This document shows, piece after piece, positions 17,267 through 25,193 of a stretch of 64,000 nucleotides of DNA (the first letter of the stretch is position 1; each line of letters begins with the position of its first letter). The DNA is taken from assembly GCF_900637055.1 (NCBI RefSeq), contig NZ_LR134338.1, positions 1,156,501 to 1,220,500 of the forward strand, in the 5' to 3' direction. Source of the DNA: Brevibacillus brevis (GTDB lineage Bacteria > Bacillota > Bacilli > Brevibacillales > Brevibacillaceae). The notes beneath the pieces are model-generated. The model saw only the letters and a list, made by a program, of their open reading frames with translations. It made no database searches and was not told the origin of the DNA. The position numbers and the translations under genes are program-made.

Positions 17267-18550
17267 GTGATTTCAGAGGGAAAGACCTTTGGGGGCATAT
17301 TACGAGCATATCGAAATAGAGCAAACTTAACACTGACTGAGTTATCAGAAAGAACAGGTGTAGCTTCTGGAACCATTAGTAAGATAGAATCCGATGCACT
17401 TACTTTACCAAATATGCAGCATGTCTTGAAACTGGCAAAAGTACTGGATATTCCACTTTATACAGCGATCGTACCCTATTTACATAAAATTAAGCGTGAA
17501 GCGACACTTCAGTTTCTATTAGAGGCTGTGATGCAACAGAAGAATGTGGTTCTTACACACAAAGTAGCTTTGCAATTGCTGAATTGTCCCAAAAGCAATA
17601 CATTTCTTACTTTAGACTATCTGTATCAAACCGCAGGAACGGAAGTGGATGAAGAACTGCGCTTGGCTCTTTATGACGTGATCTGTAACTACTCACGTGA
17701 GCATGGAATTCCTTTGTATCTGGCAAGATCGCTTTTCCAACGATACATGATTCGACGTGAAAATTTAAGTGAGCTAGATCAAACCTATGTAGAGGGCAAG
17801 GAGCTATTGCACTATACGTCCTATCTGCATATCAATGAGCGAATTCTGGCCTACTATAAATTTTCCTTCCATGCATTGCGTCTTGGATTCTATTCAGATT
17901 GCATCCATCTGTGTAAACAAGGACTTGAAATCGACCATAGTCAGAGTGAGCAAAAAGCAGCAGCCATTCTTGCGATCATCATTTCCTATTTTGAGCTGGA
18001 AGACTACACATTGGGACATTTTTATCTGGAGAGATACGAAATGTTCGATTATCCCGAAGTACATAAACATGCCAGACATATTCGGGGGAAACTATACGGA
18101 AAGACAGGGAAATTTGATAAGGCCATTCCGGTATTACAAGAGTGTCTTGCGCAACAAGCACAAGATGACAAGATTGTGATCGCGAATGATTTGCTGGAGA
18201 TTTATATACAGGTAGGAGAAGTAAAGAAAATTCGTGAACTATTTTTGGCAGAAGCATCTATTTTGCCAGAGAATTTAACTACTCCGAATCAATACAATCA
18301 AATGGGACTGTATTTCCGAACGAAGGGCATCTTTTACATTCAACAAAGCGAAGTAGACTTAGGAATCGATAGTCTTGTGGAAAGCGTGAATTACTATCGC
18401 GCAATCAATGAGATAAAACAAGCAGATAAAAGTCTTAGCGTTCTTTTTGAATTCTATGTGTCACAGAAAAAAAATCTTCCTGTAGATATACTCCATAAAT
18501 TGGTAAACGTGTATAATGGAAGTAATCATAGATCCAAACAGGAGGTATAG
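17267..18550 (+). CDS. XRE-TPR transcriptional regulator, RNPP-like peptide receptor
   Basis: A 427-residue cytoplasmic regulator. The N-terminal XRE helix-turn-helix (about residues 8-62; LTLTELSERTGVASGTISKIE) is followed by about 350 residues of helical, TPR-like repeats. This is the architecture of the RNPP family (PlcR, NprR, Rgg-like, AimR), which bind short secreted peptides re-imported by Opp. A signal-peptide-bearing 40-codon gene begins 3 bp after the stop, the standard arrangement for a cognate peptide. GTG 17267 is taken as start because AGGAGG lies 11 nt upstream; the open frame continues 19 codons further but would place that site inside the gene. Base composition is AT-rich, as in the rest of the islet. 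Confidence 0.8.
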   Translation: MISEGKTFGGILRAYRNRANLTLTELSERTGVASGTISKIESDALTLPNMQHVLKLAKVLDIPLYTAIVPYLHKIKREATLQFLLEAVMQQKNVVLTHKVALQLLNCPKSNTFLTLDYLYQTAGTEVDEELRLALYDVICNYSREHGIPLYLARSLFQRYMIRRENLSELDQTYVEGKELLHYTSYLHINERILAYYKFSFHALRLGFYSDCIHLCKQGLEIDHSQSEQKAAAILAIIISYFELEDYTLGHFYLERYEMFDYPEVHKHARHIRGKLYGKTGKFDKAIPVLQECLAQQAQDDKIVIANDLLEIYIQVGEVKKIRELFLAEASILPENLTTPNQYNQMGLYFRTKGIFYIQQSEVDLGIDSLVESVNYYRAINEIKQADKSLSVLFEFYVSQKKNLPVDILHKLVNVYNGSNHRSKQEV

Positions 18551-18553
18551 GTC

Positions 18554-18676
18554 ATGAAGAAATGGATATTGTCTTTGTGTATGTTAACCGCCTTCGTTAC
18601 ATTACCAGTTTTAGTAGAACAACCAGCCAAGCAAACAAATTCGATTATACAATACGGCTGGCCGGAGCCTTGGTAA
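18554..18676 (+). CDS. 40-aa secreted signalling-peptide precursor (candidate)
   Basis: A 40-codon gene with a perfect AGGAGG 8 nt before the ATG, overlapping the regulator's stop region. The peptide has MKKW, then a hydrophobic stretch (ILSLCMLTAFVTLPVLV) typical of a signal peptide, then a polar spacer (EQPAKQTN) and a distinctive C-terminus (SIIQYGWPEPW). This is the design of PapR/NprX/Phr-type precursors, whose C-terminal 5-8 residues are the active pheromone. The two tryptophans and prolines do not match any pheromone I know. A palindromic terminator follows. The neighbouring XRE-TPR protein is the likely receptor. Confidence 0.8.
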   Translation: MKKWILSLCMLTAFVTLPVLVEQPAKQTNSIIQYGWPEPW

Positions 18677-18730
18677 TCATCTTTTTTCTCTGACAGTAGA
18701 AATATAAGCAACATACTGAACCATACAATC

Positions 18731-18758
18731 AATGCCCTCCAATTGGAGGGCATTTCTT
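18731..18758. terminator. terminator after the peptide gene
   Basis: AATGCCCTCC and GGAGGGCATT are perfect arms around AATT, with TTTCTT following. It ends the regulator-peptide unit. Confidence 0.7.
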
Positions 18759-18772
18759 ATACGTACAAAACT

Positions 18773-18796
18773 GACCACAACAGTCGGAAGACAACA
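18773..18796 (+). repeat. right border copy of the 24-bp direct repeat
   Basis: Identical over 24 bp to 16111-16134 and starting with GACCACAACAG, the 3' end of the D elements. It marks the change from AT-rich islet sequence back to typical chromosomal composition. Confidence 0.85.
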
Positions 18797-18827
18797 TTTT
18801 CACTTGAGTAATTCGTTATAATTAATT

Positions 18828-18856
18828 ATAACTAGTTATATATAGTTATAACTAGT
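18828..18856. repeat. paired ATAACTAGT repeats upstream of the 105-aa gene
   Basis: ATAACTAGT occurs at 18828-18836 and 18848-18856, exactly 20 bp apart. The first lies in the palindrome TAACTAGTTA and the second in TAGTTATAACTA. They sit just before the next gene and look like an operator pair in an AT-rich promoter. Confidence 0.5.
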
Positions 18857-18869
18857 GTGGGGGTAGCGA

Positions 18870-19187
18870 ATGCAGATGGTGACAACGACGATGGTCAATT
18901 CGCAAAAATTATGGATGGTGGTTAAGCGGATGGAGCCTCATTTGATCCGCAATCAGGCCAATATGGAGAAGCTTTTGAAAATGCTGATGATCCACGATGT
19001 CTCCTCCGAGTCTGCAAAACGGGAAACGACCCAGCAGCAGGATGGTTCCTCCATTTGCGGACTGCGAATAGACGATGTTTCGAACTACGATATCAAAGAG
19101 CTTTGGAGCGAGTTCGAAAGCAATGAGACGTATGAAGCGAAGGTCGCCCATGCCATTATTCGTCTGATCGACCAAATCGAAATCTAG
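18870..19187 (+). CDS. hypothetical 105-aa protein
   Basis: A 105-residue soluble protein of no family I recognise. It is Met-rich and basic at the N-terminus, with a Gln-rich middle (about residues 55-60) and an acidic helical C-terminus. The ATG at 18870 follows GGGGGTAGCGA; a second ATG two codons on is also possible. It stands alone between the peptide gene's terminator and its own terminator, with a pair of 20-bp-spaced repeats upstream. The downstream TctBAC genes are separated by that terminator, so a shared role is not supported. Confidence 0.65.
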   Translation: MQMVTTTMVNSQKLWMVVKRMEPHLIRNQANMEKLLKMLMIHDVSSESAKRETTQQQDGSSICGLRIDDVSNYDIKELWSEFESNETYEAKVAHAIIRLIDQIEI

Positions 19188-19190
19188 ATG

Positions 19191-19237
19191 ACTACCATAT
19201 GCTTTGTCCCGTGCGGACTGGGTATGGTAGTTTTTTT
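19191..19237 (+). terminator. rho-independent terminator
   Basis: ACTACCATA (19191-19199) and TATGGTAGT (19223-19231) form a perfect 9-bp stem, followed by a T7 run. Confidence 0.85.
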
Positions 19238-19304
19238 CTGTTTTCGCACACAATGGGCGCATGAGCCATAGGCTGATGGTAGCTTTTTTGCTGAGGTGAT
19301 ACAC

Positions 19305-19778
19305 ATGAGACGCCCGGATAATCAGCCAGATTTTATCGGTGCCCTTCTAAGTATGATCCTTGGAGTCTTCATATCGTTCGAGGCCTATCGTCTGGAGGCA
19401 TTTTCGACGTCGTTGTACGTAGGGGATCACACGCTGCCTGCGATTCTCGGCTTATTGTTTTTCATGCTCGGAGGTGTGCTGCTGGTCCAATCATTCCGTG
19501 TGACGGAGGAAGTTTCTTCCCCAAATCCCGGGCCGCCTCTTCCTGGAAAAAGGCTGCGCCTGCTGCTTTGCTTTTTATTCCTGTTGCTGTATGTCTGGCT
19601 GCTCGGCGCGATCGGTTACACAATGGCTACGCTCTTTGTCTCCTTTGCCTTTTTTATACTGATCGGCAGCTACCGGTGGCGTACGTCCATTGTGTACTCG
19701 GTCCTTTTGACAGGGGGGCTGTATGTGGTGTTCATCTACTCGCTGCATATCACACTGCCTGGAGGAGATTTGTTTTAG
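19305..19778 (+). CDS. tctB: TctB small membrane subunit of tripartite tricarboxylate transporter
   Basis: A 157-residue protein with four predicted membrane segments in two pairs, the size and pattern of TctB. It is the small integral subunit that works with TctA and the TctC-type binding protein to import citrate-like carboxylates using an ion gradient. ATG 19305 follows GAGGTGATACAC; an in-frame GTG three codons earlier lies inside that site. It opens a three-gene operon (tctB-tctA-tctC). No TctDE-like sensor pair is adjacent. Confidence 0.85.
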   Translation: MRRPDNQPDFIGALLSMILGVFISFEAYRLEAFSTSLYVGDHTLPAILGLLFFMLGGVLLVQSFRVTEEVSSPNPGPPLPGKRLRLLLCFLFLLLYVWLLGAIGYTMATLFVSFAFFILIGSYRWRTSIVYSVLLTGGLYVVFIYSLHITLPGGDLF

Positions 19779-19796
19779 AGCAAGCATGATAAGGAG

Positions 19797-21323
19797 GTGC
19801 TGATCATCGAGACGTTCCAACTATTACTGGCTGGTTTTGCTTCAGCCCTCACGCCGGAGCATTTGCTCATGGCAGCACTCGGCGCTCTTATTGGCACCTT
19901 TGTAGGTGTATTACCAGGTCTCGGTCCCACTTCTGCCATCGCGATTCTGCTTCCGGTGACAGCCGTGTTGGAGCCGACACAAGGCATGATCATGCTGGCA
20001 GGTATTTATTACGGTGCCATGTACGGTGGCTCGACGACAGCGATTCTACTCAACATCCCGGGGGAGCTATCGTCAGTCCCCACTTGTCTGGATGGCTATC
20101 CGCTCGCGAAAAAAGGGAGAGGGGGGCCGGCATTAGGGATATCCGCAGTGGCTTCGTTCGGTGCAGGGGTACTGGGGGTAATCGGCCTCGTCTTTTTCGC
20201 TCCCATTTTGGCAGATCAAGCGCTAAAATTCGGACCGCCTGAATATTTTGCGCTGATGATTTTGGCTCTCACGCTGATGGTCAGTTTATCAGGAGGATCA
20301 TTGGTCAAATCGTTTTTGATGGGGGCATTCGGCTATTCGCTCGCTCTTGTCGGGCTGGGACCATCCTCTGGCATGCCACGCTTTGATTACGGCGTCCCCG
20401 CATTGGTTGGCGGTTTTGACATGATTAGCATCATCATCGGGTTGTTTGCGATTACAGAAGTCCTCAAAGGGATTGATGAAAAACGTACAGCTACTCTGAT
20501 TGGCAAGCCAGGCAGTGTCTACCCGAAAAAGGAAGACTTGAGAGCAAGTGCCGGGCCCATGCTGAGGGGTGGGATTGTCGGCTTTTTTCTTGGATTGCTG
20601 CCGGGCTGCTCCGCTGCGATCACGTCGTTTTTGGCATACGATATGGAGAAAAAACTATCGAAGCATCCCGAGAAGTTCGGTCAGGGAACGATCGAAGGGG
20701 TGGCGGCACCAGAAGCAGCGAATAATGCGACCAGCAGTGCGGGCTTCATCCCGCTGTTTTCGCTCGGGATTCCTTCTTCACCGCCACTGGCGATTTTGTT
20801 GGCAGGCTTGATGATCTACGGATTGACGCCCGGCCTTGTTTTGTTTGAACAAAATGCGAGCTTTGTCTGGACGGTCATCGCCTCGATGTTTGTGGGGAAT
20901 GCGATGCTTCTCGTGCTGAACCTCCCGATGGTATGGGTGTGGGTCAAATTGACGAGGGTGCCATATGGCATCATGGCTCCGATCATCCTGATGTTCTGCA
21001 CGATTGGGGCATACAGTGTGCGGAACAGCATGTTTGATGTGTGGGTAGCGTTTCTGTTTGGCGGACTTGGGTATGTTTTTTCCAAATATAAATGGCCAGT
21101 TGTTCCGTTGGTTTTGTGCTTCATTCTGGGACCTCTTCTGGAAGAATCATTCATTCAAACGATGGCGATGGGCTCGGGTGATCTCAGCATTGTTTTGTTT
21201 CGGCCTTTATCGTTGACCATCTTGCTGGCAGCAGGAGCACTTTTGATCATCTCCATGATGTTGAACCGCCGGACACAGCAACGGCTGAAAGAAGAGCGAG
21301 ACCGGGGAGTAGATGTCGCGTAG
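19797..21323 (+). CDS. tctA: TctA large membrane subunit of tripartite tricarboxylate transporter
   Basis: A protein of about 505 residues with 10-12 membrane segments. It carries the TctA signature blocks: LPGLGPTSAIAILLP, YYGAMYGGSTTAILLNIPGE and GIPSSPPLAILLAGLM. It is the transport channel of the Tct system. The start is unclear. AAGGAGG (19791-19797) lies 18 bp after tctB, and the best-spaced in-frame codons behind it are ATC (19803, 19806). The only ordinary in-frame start is GTG 19797, which overlaps the ribosome site. Homologues begin near IETFQLLLAGF, which agrees with a non-standard ATC start or a sequence error. Confidence 0.88.
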   Translation: MLIIETFQLLLAGFASALTPEHLLMAALGALIGTFVGVLPGLGPTSAIAILLPVTAVLEPTQGMIMLAGIYYGAMYGGSTTAILLNIPGELSSVPTCLDGYPLAKKGRGGPALGISAVASFGAGVLGVIGLVFFAPILADQALKFGPPEYFALMILALTLMVSLSGGSLVKSFLMGAFGYSLALVGLGPSSGMPRFDYGVPALVGGFDMISIIIGLFAITEVLKGIDEKRTATLIGKPGSVYPKKEDLRASAGPMLRGGIVGFFLGLLPGCSAAITSFLAYDMEKKLSKHPEKFGQGTIEGVAAPEAANNATSSAGFIPLFSLGIPSSPPLAILLAGLMIYGLTPGLVLFEQNASFVWTVIASMFVGNAMLLVLNLPMVWVWVKLTRVPYGIMAPIILMFCTIGAYSVRNSMFDVWVAFLFGGLGYVFSKYKWPVVPLVLCFILGPLLEESFIQTMAMGSGDLSIVLFRPLSLTILLAAGALLIISMMLNRRTQQRLKEERDRGVDVA

Positions 21324-21336
21324 GGAGGAAGAGTCA

Positions 21337-22335
21337 TTGAGAGGGTATAAAAAATGGGCGGCTGTCATGATGTCGTTGCTTTTGGCGGCAGCCGTTAGCG
21401 CATGTGGAAATCAAGGGACAGTCGAGTCGGCCTATCCATCGAAGCAGGTGGAGTATATTGTGCCGTATTCTGCCGGGGGCGGAGTCGATCTCGTGGCCAG
21501 AGCGGCAGCAGATTATTTGAGTAAGGAATGGGGGCAGCCCATCGTCGTCGTCAACAAGGCGGGAGGTGGTGGGGCAGTAGGAGCGGAGTATGCTTTAAAG
21601 CAAGCCAAAAATGATGGTTACACAGCGCTTGCTGTCAATGTATCCAATACGACGATGCTCGCTGCTGGGATGAAAACACCGCCGATTACAAACGAGGATC
21701 AAGTCTATACAGCCAGGATTGGCAAAGGAACGCTTGCTTTTGCAGTAAAAGCCGACGCGCCTTGGAAAGATTTCGCTGAATTTTCCGCGTGGGTGCGCGC
21801 GAATCCGGAGCAGTTAACGTGGACTTCTGTAGGGCCAGCAGGTTTTTCCGCTTTTGGGGTAGCGGAGTGGCTGGATGTGATCCGAGCTGACTTCGCCAAG
21901 ACGAGAATGATCGTGACGAAAGGCGCCTCCGATTCCGTCCCGAAAGTCGCTGGAGGGCATGCGATTTTAGCGGTACATACAGTGGGGGAGATCATGCCGA
22001 TGCTGCAAGCGGGCAAGGTCAAAATCCTCGCCGTATCCGGTGACACGCGAAGTCCATTCCTCCCTGACATTCCTACTGCGGAGGAGCAAGGGATTCAAGG
22101 GTTGTCGGTTTTCTGGTGGACGGGAGTGTCTTTTGCTAAAGGAACACCAGAGTCGGTTATCCGCAAATGGGAAGAAGCGATTGCTAAGATGGAGAAGGAT
22201 CCAGCCTTTTTGCAAAAACTGAGTGAAATCCAAGTGGAGCCGGCATATGCGGCCAGTGAAGCATTTACGAAGGAAACACAGGCGGAAACGACGTACTACT
22301 TGGAATTGGCGACCAAGAAGGGCATTCGAAAATAG
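21337..22335 (+). CDS. tctC: TctC/Bug-family extracytoplasmic binding lipoprotein
   Basis: A 332-residue solute-binding protein. The signal peptide ends in the lipobox AVSAC (Cys23), so it is membrane-anchored outside the cell. The Bug-family ligand loop is YIVPYSAGGGVDL, followed by NKAGGGGAVG. The family binds di- and tricarboxylates or similar anions; the precise ligand is not predictable. TTG 21337 is chosen because GGGAGG lies 8 nt upstream and the signal peptide then begins correctly (MRGYKKW); the longer frame starts inside tctA. It is the last gene of the Tct operon and ends at a bidirectional terminator. Confidence 0.88.
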   Translation: MRGYKKWAAVMMSLLLAAAVSACGNQGTVESAYPSKQVEYIVPYSAGGGVDLVARAAADYLSKEWGQPIVVVNKAGGGGAVGAEYALKQAKNDGYTALAVNVSNTTMLAAGMKTPPITNEDQVYTARIGKGTLAFAVKADAPWKDFAEFSAWVRANPEQLTWTSVGPAGFSAFGVAEWLDVIRADFAKTRMIVTKGASDSVPKVAGGHAILAVHTVGEIMPMLQAGKVKILAVSGDTRSPFLPDIPTAEEQGIQGLSVFWWTGVSFAKGTPESVIRKWEEAIAKMEKDPAFLQKLSEIQVEPAYAASEAFTKETQAETTYYLELATKKGIRK

Positions 22336-22347
22336 GGGTAACGAAAG

Positions 22348-22384
22348 AAAAAAGGGAGAATGGCCTGTAGCTGTTCTCCCTTTT
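22348..22384. terminator. bidirectional terminator between tctC and GNAT gene
   Basis: AAAAAAGGGAGAA and TTCTCCCTTTT pair around a 13-nt loop between convergent genes. Confidence 0.85.
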
Positions 22385-22392
22385 CCATCTAT

Positions 22393-22866
22393 CTACTTAG
22401 GTATCCGTTTTTCATACCTGAATTTATAAAAACCATTCGCTGCGTTCGGCTCTGTCTCGCCGATCTTTTTGTAACCGCATTTCTCGTAAAAGTGCTGGTT
22501 GCGTACGGCTTCATAGCCGGTATCGAGCGTCCACTTCTTGATGTGTGGGTACGCTGCTTCCATGAACTGCATGGTCTGGCTTCCGATACGCAAGTTTTGC
22601 TTATCAGGATCGACATAGATGATCCCCAGCTCCAAATGCTCATGATCGACTGGAATGAGGCAAAAACCGCCGACGATCTGGTCATCCAGCAAGATCGTAT
22701 AGTAATGGGCCTTTTGCATGAACAAAATATGCTGGTCGGGCTGGTCATGTCCGGCAGGGCCTTCTCCGTACTTTTGGACGTCTTCTGCGAAGCAGCGAAT
22801 AGCAATTTGGGTGAGTTGCTCCGCGTTCGCGGGGACAGCCTTTTTGAAAAAAACCATAGGACTCAT
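22393..22866 (-). CDS. GNAT family N-acetyltransferase
   Basis: A 157-residue single-domain GNAT acetyltransferase. Beta strands 4-5 carry LELGIIYVDPDKQNLRIGS, a variant of the acetyl-CoA P-loop (usually Q/RxxGxG/A), and NQHFYEKCGYKKIGE is the typical C-terminal motif. Substrate is unknown. The ATG at 22866 follows GGAGATGATCTC. It is transcribed alone, convergent with the Tct operon. Confidence 0.85.
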   Translation of the reverse strand: MSPMVFFKKAVPANAEQLTQIAIRCFAEDVQKYGEGPAGHDQPDQHILFMQKAHYYTILLDDQIVGGFCLIPVDHEHLELGIIYVDPDKQNLRIGSQTMQFMEAAYPHIKKWTLDTGYEAVRNQHFYEKCGYKKIGETEPNAANGFYKFRYEKRIPK

Positions 22867-22961
22867 GAGATCATCTCCAGTTCGTCTGACTACTTCGAAA
22901 TTGGTGTGTGAATGATTAGCAAAATTCTCCTATATAGCAGACGGATGAACCCACAGAATGG

Positions 22962-24050
22962 TTACCCACTTATTTTTCTCATGATGCTCTCCAAAGGTCC
23001 CCTCTCGAACCAACGCCTCCATAAGAGCGAGAGCACAATGGAAAAGAGGAAGAATCCTACGGCGTAGAGCATCGCAAAAGCGAGCGTTTGATTTTCGAAT
23101 CTGCCAATCAAGGCGAGGAAGCCGAGCCCGACAATGATATGACTGACGTAGTGTGTCAGTGTCAGCTGTCCGGTTTTTACCCATGTTTGCGTAAACCAGC
23201 TGTTTGCGAATTTTTCCGCAAAGCTGACGCACAGAAGGATGATGATGACAGCAGAGCTTGAGCTGGATAGCACATAAAACAGGTTGGGTGGAACTGGTTT
23301 CGTTCCCCATAAAAATAGGGCGATCTCGCTTCCGACGACCGGAGTAGAGAGCTTGATCAGCCCATACGATAAAACTTCCAAGCTGACAAACAGGGCAGTT
23401 GTCCAGCCCAACATTTTTTTGCGTACAGATCGATCAAGCAGGTTGAGTCGACCCAGCCACAAGCCGAGAAGAAAAAAGCACATCCAGGGAAATACCGGGT
23501 GATAGCCGTTGTACAGCAAGTTCCGCAAGAATCCTTCGACCGTCCAAAAATCAAGATACTCGATAAATGGTTGCCTCGGGTCCCACCCTTGCATATAGTT
23601 GAACGACAATTGTAGCGTTTGGGCTGTGAGCAGGATGCCGCTAAAAGCGAGAAGAAGCGTTTTCCCCGATACGACGAGGAGGAAGGAGGCGATGAGCATA
23701 TAGACACCGTAGTAATGCAGGATGTCGCCGCTCCAACTACCGAGATAGAGCAAGATTCCGGTCACGAATAAAAACAAGGAGCGCTTCCAAAGAATGTGAC
23801 GGCTAGCCTGCAAGAGGGCCGGGTCGCCTGAGGTCCTCGCTTTTTTTGTCATATACGCAATTCCAATACCTGCTAAAACAACGAATACGGTAGATGCTCT
23901 GCCTTGAAACAAACTGGATAAAGCGATAAGCCAGTCAGGTCCGCTATGCTCTGCGTTCAAGATGACGACGTAATTGACGATCATCATGCCCAGCATGGCC
24001 CACGCCCTCGCAAAATCGAGACCAATGACTCTGGTAGAAGTCACTTTCAT
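22962..24050 (-). CDS. DUF418-type multi-pass membrane protein
   Basis: A 362-residue membrane protein with about 9-10 segments. The N-terminus (RVIGLDFARAWAMLGMMIVN) matches the DUF418/DUF1624 acyltransferase-like family, and the C-terminal WRRWFERGPLESIMRKI is the typical DUF418 ending. Relatives resemble heparan-alpha-glucosaminide acetyltransferase, suggesting membrane-bound acyl transfer, but function is untested. GGAGAGG lies 9 nt before the ATG. A 20-bp perfect palindrome (24076-24095) lies directly upstream and probably controls it, the divergent dehydrogenase, or both. Confidence 0.8.
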   Translation of the reverse strand: MKVTSTRVIGLDFARAWAMLGMMIVNYVVILNAEHSGPDWLIALSSLFQGRASTVFVVLAGIGIAYMTKKARTSGDPALLQASRHILWKRSLFLFVTGILLYLGSWSGDILHYYGVYMLIASFLLVVSGKTLLLAFSGILLTAQTLQLSFNYMQGWDPRQPFIEYLDFWTVEGFLRNLLYNGYHPVFPWMCFFLLGLWLGRLNLLDRSVRKKMLGWTTALFVSLEVLSYGLIKLSTPVVGSEIALFLWGTKPVPPNLFYVLSSSSSAVIIILLCVSFAEKFANSWFTQTWVKTGQLTLTHYVSHIIVGLGFLALIGRFENQTLAFAMLYAVGFFLFSIVLSLLWRRWFERGPLESIMRKISG

Positions 24051-24075
24051 CCGGGTTCTTTCCTCTCCATTTTTA

Positions 24076-24095
24076 TTTACTTACCGGTAAGTAAA
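24076..24095. promoter_or_regulatory. 20-bp perfect palindromic operator (TetR-like)
   Basis: TTTACTTACCGGTAAGTAAA is a perfect 20-bp palindrome with the look of a TetR-family operator. It is 25 bp upstream of the DUF418 start and abuts TATAAT (24097-24102, plus strand). No TetR gene is adjacent, so the regulator would act from elsewhere. Confidence 0.7.
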
Positions 24096-24323
24096 ATATA
24101 ATGGGGGTGATTGTAAATAGCAAGCCCTAAAATGTTGGAGATGGATAAGCACAACTGTCCTTTGCCCGGACACAGATGTCTCATACCTGTCTTTATTTGA
24201 GAAGGTGCAGTCTGCTTGTCTCGAATAAAAACCACGTGTGACAAGGGGGGACTCGGTTGGTACCCAACTTGCAAAGCTTTTTTCTGAATGCGGATGCAAT
24301 TGCAGAGGAAGGGAGAGAATGGC

Positions 24324-25094
24324 TTGGATATGCGGGAAGTGGTTGCCATTGTAACGGGTGGTGCTTCCGGTTTGGGAGAAGCCGCTGTGAGGAATGTAGT
24401 TCAACACGGGGGAAGAGTAGCCATTCTTGATTTGACGGTAGAGAAGGGGCAAGCGCTGGCGAATGAGCTGGGGCGTGAAAATGCTTTGTTCGTGCATACG
24501 GATGTTATGAGTGAGGTGAGTGTACGGGATGCAATCGATCAGGCTGCTGGCACATTCGGTACGATTCATGCCGTGGTCAACTGTGCGGGAATCGGTTTGG
24601 CACAAAAAACACTGTCCCGAAGCGGTCCACATCCACTGGAATCCTTCAGCAAAGTCATTTCAGTCAATCTGATCGGTACTTTTAATGTCATTCGGTTGGC
24701 GGTGGAGCAAATGGCAGGAAACGAGCCGAACCAACAGGGGGAGCGGGGTGTCGTCATCAATACCGCATCGGTGGCGGCTTTTGAAGGGCAGGTAGGGCAG
24801 GTTGCCTATAGTGCCTCCAAAGGCGGAATCGTAAGCATGACCCTGCCGCTAGCAAGAGACCTGGCTTGGTATGGCATACGCGTAATGGCGATTGCTCCCG
24901 GTCTATTTGACACGCCGATGTTCGATCAGCTCCCGCGCTCGGAAAAAGCTGCGTTGGGTGCGACTGTTCCTTTTCCCGCTCGTATGGGAAATCCGCAAGA
25001 ATATGGGATGCTCGTGAACAGCATCATCACCAATCCGATGTTGAATGGAGAAACGATCCGGCTGGATGGGGCAATCAGGATGGCACCGAAATAA
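24324..25094 (+). CDS. HSD10-like short-chain 3-hydroxyacyl-CoA dehydrogenase
   Basis: A 256-residue SDR with cofactor loop TGGASGLG, catalytic Ser in [10 protein letters not shown] and YSASKGG (Tyr-Lys). The C-terminal half closely follows mammalian type-2 3-hydroxyacyl-CoA dehydrogenase ([40 protein letters not shown]). It likely oxidises 3-hydroxyacyl-CoA or 2-methyl-3-hydroxybutyryl-CoA with NAD in fatty-acid or isoleucine breakdown. TTG 24324 (GGGAGAG 6-8 nt upstream) and ATG 24330 are both possible starts. A leader of about 220 nt separates it from the palindrome at 24076-24095. Confidence 0.85.
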   Translation: MDMREVVAIVTGGASGLGEAAVRNVVQHGGRVAILDLTVEKGQALANELGRENALFVHTDVMSEVSVRDAIDQAAGTFGTIHAVVNCAGIGLAQKTLSRSGPHPLESFSKVISVNLIGTFNVIRLAVEQMAGNEPNQQGERGVVINTASVAAFEGQVGQVAYSASKGGIVSMTLPLARDLAWYGIRVMAIAPGLFDTPMFDQLPRSEKAALGATVPFPARMGNPQEYGMLVNSIITNPMLNGETIRLDGAIRMAPK

Positions 25095-25193
25095 GGGATA
25101 ACGTGTTGACATGAAAGTATGCAACACGTTTTCCTCGGCAGAGAGCCCCGCATGCTGGACGCTTTTTTTGCAAGAGCATATCGAAAAGTTCCG

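Noticed and set aside
24230..24275. Possible T-box or riboswitch before the HSD10-like gene (GTTGGTACCCAAC and surrounding G-rich sequence)
   Set aside because: The T-box core and a terminator/antiterminator pair are absent; only a short imperfect palindrome is seen.
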